Origin: Lachnospiraceae bacterium | GTDB lineage: Bacteria > Bacillota > Clostridia > Lachnospirales > Lachnospiraceae | Direction of reading: 5' to 3' | Assembly (NCBI GenBank): GCA_029071325.1 | Contig: JAIEAP010000044.1 | Span: 1 to 64,000, forward strand | DNA length: 64,000 bases | Shown: one piece after another, positions 26,046-32,878 of the stretch | Layout: each line of letters opens with the position of its first letter | Numbering within the stretch: position 1 is the stretch's first letter | The notes under the pieces: model-generated | The model's database searches: none | What the model was told of the DNA's origin: nothing | What the model saw: only the letters and a program-made list of their open reading frames with translations | Program-made: the position numbers and the translations under genes

Positions 26046-27312
26046 ATGCGGTAAAGTACACACCTGTGATATCAAAGCAGTCTTTATCGGCCCGGGAGCC
26101 CTCGATAATATAAAAGAAACAACGAGAAATTACAGACATATCCTGCTGGCGGCGGACCAGAATACTTACAAGGTCTGCGGAGAGGCAGTGAAGGAACAGA
26201 TTGGCGGCGCCTTAGAGCATCTGCTGGTGTATGAATGCGAGGGATATCTGGTGCCGGATGAGCAGACGCTGGAAGCCCTTGAACAGCAGGTGACTGGTGA
26301 GACGGATCTTGTGATCGGAATCGGGTCCGGGGTCATTCAGGACCTGTGCAAGTATGTGAGCTTTCAGGCAGGGTTGCCGTATCATATTGTAGCCACTGCG
26401 CCGTCTATGGACGGCTATGCATCTGAGGGAGCGGCGCTTATTATAGGCGGCATGAAGGTGAATTATCATGCTCATGTGCCGGAAGTCATTATAGGGGATA
26501 CGGATATTCTGTGTGATGCCCCTCTGGAGATGTTGAAGGCGGGATACGGGGATATTCTGGGGAAGTATTCCTGTTTGAATGACTGGAAGCTGAGCCATGC
26601 GGTAACCGGGGAATATTTTTGTCCGGAGATTTATGGGCTGGCCTACGAGATGCTGCAGCAGACAAAAGATCTGGGCAGACTTCTTATGAACAGGGATAAG
26701 AAGGCAGTACAGACATTGATGGAAGCGCTTGTGGGTGTGGGGATTGCCATGGCATACGCGGGGAATTCCAGACCGGCCTCCGGCAGTGAACATCATTTGT
26801 CACATTTCTTTGAGGTGGTTGGGATCATGAATGGAGAGCCGTACTTTGCCCATGGCATTGATGTGGCGTTTTCCACAATCTATACCCAGAGAATGAGAGA
26901 GCGGCTGCTTATAGATATCAATTGGGAAGAAGCGGAAGCAGGCGATCAGGCAGCTGCAGGAAGGCGCTCGTTTGACTGGGAAAAATGGGAGAATAGTATT
27001 CGCAGCATATACTCTAAGGCGGCGGAAGGCGTGATCGCGCTGCAGCACAGGCTGGACTGGTACAGCGTGGATTACACAGATATTTACAGGGCAGAGTGGG
27101 ACAGGATCGGGGAGATTTTAAGAGAACCTCCCTCCTCTCTGGAGCTGGAAGAGTATCTTGCCAGTGTGGACCTTGAGCTGGAGCAGTTTGAGAAGCTGTA
27201 TGGAGAGAAGAAGATTACGGACGCCCTTTGGTTTGCCAAGGATTTAAAGGATCGCTATTCGGTCCTGTGGATGTATTCTGATCTAATCGGCATGGATGGC
27301 AATGGAGTGTGA
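26005..27312 (+). CDS. sn-Glycerol-1-phosphate dehydrogenase, AraM type
   Basis: A 435-residue NAD(P)- and metal-dependent dehydrogenase that interconverts dihydroxyacetone phosphate and sn-glycerol-1-phosphate. Marks of the family are the N-terminal CxCGKxH segment, the nucleotide loop GIGSGVIQDLCKY, the motif TAPSMDGYAS with a metal-binding Asp, and GSEHHLSHFFE with metal His residues. AraM of Bacillus subtilis sits next to the HAD phosphatase AraL and the AraNPQ importer; here an AraL-like phosphatase lies two genes downstream and an importer upstream. Two adjacent ATG codons at 26005 and 26008 lie 4 and 7 bases after AAGGAG. The C-terminal extension after residue 300 is long but usual for AraM. 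Confidence 0.88.
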   Translation: MMNMQSLLGSRTCRCGKVHTCDIKAVFIGPGALDNIKETTRNYRHILLAADQNTYKVCGEAVKEQIGGALEHLLVYECEGYLVPDEQTLEALEQQVTGETDLVIGIGSGVIQDLCKYVSFQAGLPYHIVATAPSMDGYASEGAALIIGGMKVNYHAHVPEVIIGDTDILCDAPLEMLKAGYGDILGKYSCLNDWKLSHAVTGEYFCPEIYGLAYEMLQQTKDLGRLLMNRDKKAVQTLMEALVGVGIAMAYAGNSRPASGSEHHLSHFFEVVGIMNGEPYFAHGIDVAFSTIYTQRMRERLLIDINWEEAEAGDQAAAGRRSFDWEKWENSIRSIYSKAAEGVIALQHRLDWYSVDYTDIYRAEWDRIGEILREPPSSLELEEYLASVDLELEQFEKLYGEKKITDALWFAKDLKDRYSVLWMYSDLIGMDGNGV

Positions 27313-27317
27313 CAGAT

Positions 27318-27995
27318 ATGAATGAAATTGTGATACTGCAGTTAATATATATCGGGCGTATCGCTGCCGCGGGAATCTGCGGGATACTCATCGGCTGGGA
27401 GCGGCAGAAGCGGATTAAGGCAGCCGGGATCAAAACACATTTTGTGATTGCGGTGGCGTCTGCCCTGATGGTGATCGTGTCAAAATATGGATTTATAGAT
27501 GCAGCCGTATCCCCGGGGGCTTCCGTGGATGTTGCCAGAGTGGCGGCAGGAATCCTGGCAGGGGTCGGTCTTATGGGAGGCGGACTGGTGATCAGCGGAA
27601 AGCAGGGCTTTACCAGCGGAATCACTACCGCGGCGGGAATCTGGGCCACGGTTGCGATCGGCATGGCGATCGGCGCCGGAATGTATGCGGCGGGGCTTTG
27701 CACTACAATGATCCTTCTGTTGGGGCAGATGATATTCCATAAGAATGTAAAATTGGCCAAGGGCTTCTGGCACGGGCAGATTGATTTTATCATCCACAGC
27801 GGAGAAGCGGACATACAGACAATTACCTCGCGGTTAGAGGAGTCAGGGATTAATGTTCTGCGCATCAAGTGCGAGATTCAGAGCAGTAAAACCGAGAAAG
27901 TAAAAGTGATATTTGCGATTCCTACGAAGAAAGAACGGGCGGAGGTAGTCAAACTGATCACCGATATCCCTCAGGTGCATTCTTATGAATTTTAG
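27318..27995 (+). CDS. MgtC/SapB family membrane protein
   Basis: A 225-residue membrane protein. The family pattern is clear: four or five hydrophobic helices with GILIGWERQKRIKAAGIKTH in the first loop, then LMGGGLVISG and GITTAAGIWATVAIGM. A cytoplasmic ACT-like domain of about 75 residues follows (from IDFIIHSGEADIQTI). MgtC proteins are tied to magnesium and phosphate balance and can inhibit F-type ATP synthase; no transport role in sugar use is known to me. The ATG at 27318 follows TGGAG; the upstream gene stops 5 bases before it. Its place between two sugar-phosphate enzymes is unusual. Confidence 0.88.
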   Translation: MNEIVILQLIYIGRIAAAGICGILIGWERQKRIKAAGIKTHFVIAVASALMVIVSKYGFIDAAVSPGASVDVARVAAGILAGVGLMGGGLVISGKQGFTSGITTAAGIWATVAIGMAIGAGMYAAGLCTTMILLLGQMIFHKNVKLAKGFWHGQIDFIIHSGEADIQTITSRLEESGINVLRIKCEIQSSKTEKVKVIFAIPTKKERAEVVKLITDIPQVHSYEF

Positions 27996-28039
27996 GCAGG
28001 ATGCGGTGTATGGACATCATAAAAGGAGAAGGAAAAATT

Positions 28040-28837
28040 ATGGATCATGACGGAAAAGGGAGACTGCTTCAGGATATAGAACTGTTTGTGCTGGATATGG
28101 ACGGAACCTTTTATCTGGGTGAGCAGATTTTAGACGGTTCACTGGAATTTCTGGAAAAGGTGCTGGCGTGCGGCAAGCGGTTTATGTTCTTTACCAACAA
28201 TTCCTCCAAATCGCCGGAACTGTACATAGAAAAGCTAAAAAAGATGAATTGTCATATTACCAGAAAACAGATTATGACGTCCGGGGATGTGACGATTGCA
28301 TATCTGAAGCAGAATTTTCCTGGGAAACGCGTGTATCTGCTGGGGACTGCGGCATTGGAGCAGTCCTTTCGGGAAGATGGGATTCCATTGGTAGAGGAGG
28401 AGCCCGATATTGTTGTAATAGGCTTTGACATGACGCTCACCTATCACAAGTTAGAGCGGGCGTGCACCTTCATTCGAAATGGTGCCCAATTCCTTGCTAC
28501 CCATATGGATATCAATTGTCCCACGGAAAACGGTATGATTCCTGACTGCGGCGCCATGTGCAGAGCAATTTCTGCCTCAACAGGCAGGGAGCCGCGCTTT
28601 CTCGGAAAGCCCAGCCGGGAGACACTGGATATGATCCTTCAGGAGAAGGGAGGCCAGAAGCAAGGAATCGCGTTTGTTGGCGACAGGCTTTATACGGATG
28701 TTGCCACAGGCGTGAAGAACGGGGCAAAAGGAATCCTGGTGCTGTCAGGAGAGACAAGGCCTGAGGATCTGGAGAAGTCCAATATACAGCCGGACGGAGT
28801 GTTTGCATCGTTGAAGGATATGGCACAGTATTTGTAG
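28040..28837 (+). CDS. HAD-IIA sugar phosphatase, NagD/AraL type
   Basis: A 265-residue phosphatase of the haloacid dehalogenase superfamily with a C2 cap. Motif I LDMDGTFYLG (nucleophile Asp at about residue 18), motif II FFTNNSSKS, and motif IV VGDRLYTDV are all present. The start at 28040 follows AAAAGGAGAAGG; a longer frame from 28001 lacks support. AraL of Bacillus acts on small sugar phosphates and 4-nitrophenyl phosphate and probably removes toxic phosphorylated intermediates. It lies 58 bases before the FGGY kinase. Confidence 0.9.
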   Translation: MDHDGKGRLLQDIELFVLDMDGTFYLGEQILDGSLEFLEKVLACGKRFMFFTNNSSKSPELYIEKLKKMNCHITRKQIMTSGDVTIAYLKQNFPGKRVYLLGTAALEQSFREDGIPLVEEEPDIVVIGFDMTLTYHKLERACTFIRNGAQFLATHMDINCPTENGMIPDCGAMCRAISASTGREPRFLGKPSRETLDMILQEKGGQKQGIAFVGDRLYTDVATGVKNGAKGILVLSGETRPEDLEKSNIQPDGVFASLKDMAQYL

Positions 28838-28895
28838 GTTCTTGATTTCAGAATGGATAGACATTAGGAAAAGAGCGGAACAGGAGATGGTGTAA

Positions 28896-30506
28896 ATGGG
28901 GATCACAACAGAAGAAGTAAGAAAACAGATACAAGAAGGCAGAACTGTGTTGGGCATTGAATTGGGATCTACCAGGATCAAGGCAGTCCTGACGGCGGAG
29001 GATCATATGCCGGTGGCCTCCGGCGTACACGACTGGGAGAACCGATTGGAAAACGGTATCTGGACCTATGATCTTAAGGATGTCTGGAGCGGGCTGCAGG
29101 ATTGTTACCGGGATCTCGTGGAGGATGTGGACCGCCGGTATCAGGTCAGTCTTGAGAAAATCGGGGCGCTGGGTATCAGCGGCATGATGCATGGTTATAT
29201 GGCGTTTGATGAAAGGGAGGAACTCTTAGTTCCTTTCCGCACCTGGAGGAATACTGTCACCGGGCAGGCTTCTGAGCGGCTGACAGAGGTCTTTCAATAT
29301 CACATCCCTCAGAGATGGAGTATTGCACATCTCTATCAGGCGGTTTTAAATGGGGAAGAGCATGTTCCCTTTATTCGTTATTTTACCACACTGTCCGGTT
29401 ACGTTCACTGGAAGCTGACGGGACAGCGTACGCTTGGTATCGGCGACGCCTCCGGAATGTTTCCCATTGATATTGCTTCCGGAGATTTTCATGAGCGGAT
29501 GATCGGAGCGTTTGACGGGCTTGTGGCCGATAAGGGCTATCCGTGGAAGCTGCGGGAGATCATGCCAAAGGTGCAGAAGGCGGGGGAGGCTGCCGGACTG
29601 CTGACTCCGGAGGGCGCGAAGCTCATAGATCCCACCGGCAGGCTGCAGGCAGGCATTCCCTGCTGTCCGCCGGAGGGCGATGCTGGAACCGGTATGGCGG
29701 CCACGAATTCAGTTGCCCGCCGGACCGGTAATGTGTCTGCCGGCACCAGCATTTTCGGGATGATAGTCCTGGAGAAGGAGCTTCAGAAGGTATATGAAGA
29801 GATCGATCTTGTCACAACGCCGGACGGAAGTCTGGTGGCGATGGCACACTGCAACAACTGCACTTCCGATCTAAATGCCTGGGTGGGCATTTTCCGGGAA
29901 TTTGCAGAGAGTATGGGCATGAAAACGAATACGGATGAATTGTTCGGCGGCTTGTACCGTAAAGCCCTTGAGGGCGATAATGACTGCGGAGGACTGCTTG
30001 CGTATAACTATTTATCTGGGGAGCATGTGACCGGGTTTGACGAGGGTCGTCCGCTGTTTGTCCGCATGCCGCTGGCACGTTTCAATCTTGCCAATTTCAT
30101 GAGGGTTCATCTGTTTACGGCGTTGGGAGCATTGAAGACAGGGATGGACATCCTGATGAAGGACGAGGGCGTGAAAGTGGATGAGATATTGGGTCATGGA
30201 GGCCTGTTTAAGACAAAAGGTGTGGGACAGCGCATTCTGGCAGGAGCGCTCAATGCCCCGGTCAGCGTGATGGAGCATGCCGGGGAAGGCGGTGCGTGGG
30301 GTATGGCATTGCTTGCTTCCTATATGCTGCATCGCATGGATGGGGAATCCTTAGCTGATTTTCTGGAACAAAATGTATTTGCCGGACAGGAACGGTGGAG
30401 AGAAATCCCCCACGAGGAGGATGTGGAAGGGTTCCGCCTGTTTATGGAACAGTATACCAGGGGATTGGGTATTGAGAGAGCCGCAGTTGAATTGTTAAGA
30501 GCATGA
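28896..30506 (+). CDS. FGGY family carbohydrate kinase
   Basis: A 536-residue sugar kinase that phosphorylates a ketose or polyol with ATP. The N-terminal nucleotide loop is [14 protein letters not shown], the catalytic region [15 protein letters not shown] with [10 protein letters not shown], and the C-terminal ATP site [13 protein letters not shown] plus [11 protein letters not shown]. It resembles the longer ribulokinase-like group found with arabinose genes in clostridia (sometimes called AraK), including [10 protein letters not shown]. No arabinose isomerase or ribulose-phosphate epimerase is nearby, so the substrate may instead be a ketose made by the locus dehydrogenase. It overlaps the leader of the transketolase gene. 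Confidence 0.85.
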   Translation: MGITTEEVRKQIQEGRTVLGIELGSTRIKAVLTAEDHMPVASGVHDWENRLENGIWTYDLKDVWSGLQDCYRDLVEDVDRRYQVSLEKIGALGISGMMHGYMAFDEREELLVPFRTWRNTVTGQASERLTEVFQYHIPQRWSIAHLYQAVLNGEEHVPFIRYFTTLSGYVHWKLTGQRTLGIGDASGMFPIDIASGDFHERMIGAFDGLVADKGYPWKLREIMPKVQKAGEAAGLLTPEGAKLIDPTGRLQAGIPCCPPEGDAGTGMAATNSVARRTGNVSAGTSIFGMIVLEKELQKVYEEIDLVTTPDGSLVAMAHCNNCTSDLNAWVGIFREFAESMGMKTNTDELFGGLYRKALEGDNDCGGLLAYNYLSGEHVTGFDEGRPLFVRMPLARFNLANFMRVHLFTALGALKTGMDILMKDEGVKVDEILGHGGLFKTKGVGQRILAGALNAPVSVMEHAGEGGAWGMALLASYMLHRMDGESLADFLEQNVFAGQERWREIPHEEDVEGFRLFMEQYTRGLGIERAAVELLRA

Positions 30507-30526
30507 GAAGAGGAGCGAGGTTGGCA

Positions 30527-31354
30527 ATGGATACAAAGGAATTGCAAAGAATGGCAAATGAAGTCCGTAAGAGCATCATCACAGCAGTACATGGGGCAAG
30601 TTCCGGACACCCCGGCGGATCTTTGTCCGCGGCAGATATTTTTACATATCTCTATTTTGAAGAAATGAATATTGATCCTGGGGACCCGCGAAATCAAGAC
30701 CGGGACCGCTTCGTATTGTCCAAGGGGCATACGGCGCCGGGATTATATTCTGCGCTTGCGCACCGGGGATATTTTCCGGTGGAGGATCTGCTTACGCTGC
30801 GTCAGTTGGGTTCCTATTTACAGGGGCATCCCTGCATGCAGGAGACGCCGGGGGTGGATATGTCTTCCGGTTCTCTGGGCCAGGGAATTTCTGCAGCGGT
30901 GGGGATGGCTCTTGCTGCCAAAATGGATGGTAAAGATTACAGAGTCTATACGCTGCTTGGGGATGGGGAACTGCAGGAGGGGCAGGTATGGGAAGCCGCC
31001 ATGTTTGCGGGACACAGGAAATTAGATAATCTGACCGTGATCGTAGATAACAACGGGCTGCAGATTGACGGCAGTGTTGAGGAGGTGTGTTCGCCATATC
31101 CCATTGACCGTAAGTTCCGGGCGTTTCATTTTCATGTGATCTGTATTGACGGAAATGATATGGAAGAACTTCGCAGAGCATTTGAGGAGGCAAGACGTAC
31201 CAAAGGTATGCCCACGGCCATCATTTGCAGGACAGTAAAGGGAAAAGGTGTCTCCTTCATGGAATATGCAGCAGGCTGGCACGGGAAGGCGCCGAATGAT
31301 GATGAATATGAGCGGGCAATGACAGAACTGGAGGAGGCAGGTAAGATATTATGA
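30527..31354 (+). CDS. Transketolase, N-terminal subunit
   Basis: A 275-residue thiamine-diphosphate-binding half of transketolase. Seen are GASSGHPGGSLSAADI, SKGHTAPGLYSAL, and the thiamine motif GDGELQEGQVWEAAMFA (GDG through about 30 residues to NN, here VDNNGLQIDG). I used the ATG at 30527 after GAGGAGCGAGG, rather than the frame opening 24 bases earlier inside the kinase gene. It joins by a 4-base overlap to the C-terminal subunit. Split transketolases are common in clostridia and often sit in pentose-use operons. Confidence 0.95.
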   Translation: MDTKELQRMANEVRKSIITAVHGASSGHPGGSLSAADIFTYLYFEEMNIDPGDPRNQDRDRFVLSKGHTAPGLYSALAHRGYFPVEDLLTLRQLGSYLQGHPCMQETPGVDMSSGSLGQGISAAVGMALAAKMDGKDYRVYTLLGDGELQEGQVWEAAMFAGHRKLDNLTVIVDNNGLQIDGSVEEVCSPYPIDRKFRAFHFHVICIDGNDMEELRRAFEEARRTKGMPTAIICRTVKGKGVSFMEYAAGWHGKAPNDDEYERAMTELEEAGKIL

Positions 31355-32304
31355 CAGAGGTAAGAAAGATTGCAACAAGAGAAAGCTATGGGAATGCGCT
31401 GGCGGAGTGCGGGGCCGAATTCCCGGAACTGGTAGTTCTGGACGCAGATCTTGCAGGCGCGACTAAGACGGAAATATTCCGCAAGGCTTTTCCGGAGCGT
31501 CATATTGACTGCGGTATTGCAGAGTGCAACATGACCGGTATCGCAGCGGGCCTTGCCACTTGCGGCAAAATTCCTTTTATCAGTTCCTTTGCCATGTTTG
31601 CAGCGGGCCGGAACTTTGAACAGATACGCAATTCGGTGGGGTATCCTCATCTTAATGTTAAGATTGGAGCCACCCATGCCGGTATTACCGTGGGGGAGGA
31701 CGGTGCGACGCATCAATGTAATGAGGATATCGCTCTCATGAGGACAATCCCCGGTATGACGGTCATTGTGCCGTCGGATGACGTGGAGGCAAGAGCGGCT
31801 GTCCGGGCAGCGATCGAGAAGAAGGGACCTGTGTATCTTCGATTTGGGCGTGCGGCAGTTCCCGTCATCAACGACAGTTCGGATTACCGGTTTGAAATCG
31901 GAAAAGGCGTTCTTCTGCGAGAGGGCAGCGACGTCACCGTTGTGACATGCGGCATTACGGTGGCGGCGGCATTAGAGGCGGCGGATATGCTTGCGGCAGA
32001 CGGTATCCATGCGGAGATCATCAATATCCATACCATCAAGCCCCTGGATCAGGAACTGATCATTGCATCCGCTGGCAAGACAGGAAGCGTGGTGACAGTG
32101 GAAGAACATTCCGTCATCGGCGGGCTGGGGAGTGCTGTGTGCGACTGCTTATCCGAGTGCCTGCCAACTTCTGTTATGAAGATCGGTATGCCCGACGTGT
32201 ACGGGGAATCCGGTCCCGCGGATGCCCTGGTTAAAAAGTATGGATTGGACAGTCAAGGTATTTACCGGAAGATAAAGGATTGGATGGATGGGACGAAAAA
32301 GTAA
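31351..32304 (+). CDS. Transketolase, C-terminal subunit
   Basis: The 317-residue partner subunit with the pyrimidine-binding and C-terminal domains. The pyrimidine-activating Glu is in CGIAECNMTGIAAGLA; further marks are HAGITVGEDGATHQ and VTVEEHSVIGGLGSA. The first codons overlap the stop of the N-terminal subunit. It is the last gene of the long operon. The TAA stop codon is also the first three bases of the palindromic element that follows, so the natural end of the gene may have been altered when that element arrived. Confidence 0.95.
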   Translation: MTEVRKIATRESYGNALAECGAEFPELVVLDADLAGATKTEIFRKAFPERHIDCGIAECNMTGIAAGLATCGKIPFISSFAMFAAGRNFEQIRNSVGYPHLNVKIGATHAGITVGEDGATHQCNEDIALMRTIPGMTVIVPSDDVEARAAVRAAIEKKGPVYLRFGRAAVPVINDSSDYRFEIGKGVLLREGSDVTVVTCGITVAAALEAADMLAADGIHAEIINIHTIKPLDQELIIASAGKTGSVVTVEEHSVIGGLGSAVCDCLSECLPTSVMKIGMPDVYGESGPADALVKKYGLDSQGIYRKIKDWMDGTKK

Positions 32305-32503
32305 CAGTTCAGTCCGCGCCATTCGCAAAGGCGCTCCTTGCGAAACTGTCGGTTACTACTCACAGCCCCTCACCCTCATGCGCAATCGTCGCTCTGACGA
32401 GCTCCAGGTTTCCGTTTCACTTCGGTCCGTGCTAAACAAGTGCCACAGGCACTTAGCACCACTGCTATCGCAGTTAAGATTGCTTATGAGGGCATATTAT
32501 TAA
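32302..32503. repeat. Palindromic element family C, partial copy
   Basis: Begins TAACAGTTCAGTCCGCGCC and CATTCGCAAAG, as the next copy does, and shares the inner hairpin GTGCtaaacaaGTGCC/GGCACttaGCAC (near 32430-32457). It lacks the end hairpin and the right CTGAACTGTTA, so it is truncated or has a different right part that includes ACTCACAGCCCCTCACCCTC. It starts within the stop codon of the transketolase gene. Confidence 0.7.
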
Positions 32504-32716
32504 TAACAGTTCAGTCCGCGCCATTCGCAAAGTTCTACGCTCCGCTTCGGTCGTTGCTAAACAAGTGCCACAGGCACTTAGCAACCTGCGGCGCTTTCTC
32601 GCTGCTGCGCAGCTAACTTTGCTCATATTCGGGCGCTCATCTCATGAAAATACGGTATATGTGCTCTGTGTGCAAGCACTCACGCACATATACCGTATTT
32701 CATGACTGAACTGTTA
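32504..32716. repeat. Palindromic element family C, full copy
   Basis: A 213-base element with terminal inverted repeats TAACAGTTCAG and CTGAACTGTTA. Inside are the hairpin TTGCtaaacaaGTGCC/GGCACttaGCAA and, at the right end, a stem of about 20 pairs between CATGAAAATACGGTATATGT near 32643 and ACATATACCGTATTTCATG near 32686. A related copy is at 51797-51970. No open frame of interest. It ends directly before the ppdK promoter region. Confidence 0.78.
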
Positions 32717-32730
32717 TTGACAAAAAATGG

Positions 32731-32855
32731 TTGCGATTCTCCAAAAGTATGATAAAATGAATGTGTGCGCTTTAGGACAGGCCACGCAGTATTGGTTACT
32801 TTGTGAGTGTGCTTCCGTTGAGGCAGGATGCTCGCATAACAATAAACCAAAGTAA
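32731..32855 (+). promoter_or_regulatory. Promoter and structured leader of ppdK
   Basis: A possible promoter is TTGCGA at 32731 with TAAAAT at 32753, spacer 16, next to TATGAT. The leader of about 110 bases contains TTACTTTG at 32796-32803, which can pair with CAAAGTAA at 32848-32855, and an overlapping alternative pairing TTGGTT with AACCAA. The right arm ends about 14 bases before the AGGAGGA site of ppdK. Confidence 0.4.
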
Positions 32856-32878
32856 ATTTTATTAGGAGGAATTGTCAA

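Noticed and set aside
28896-30506. Assignment of the FGGY kinase as xylulokinase
   Set aside because: The length and motifs fit several FGGY groups and no xylose isomerase or arabinose gene is nearby, so a gene symbol would be a guess.
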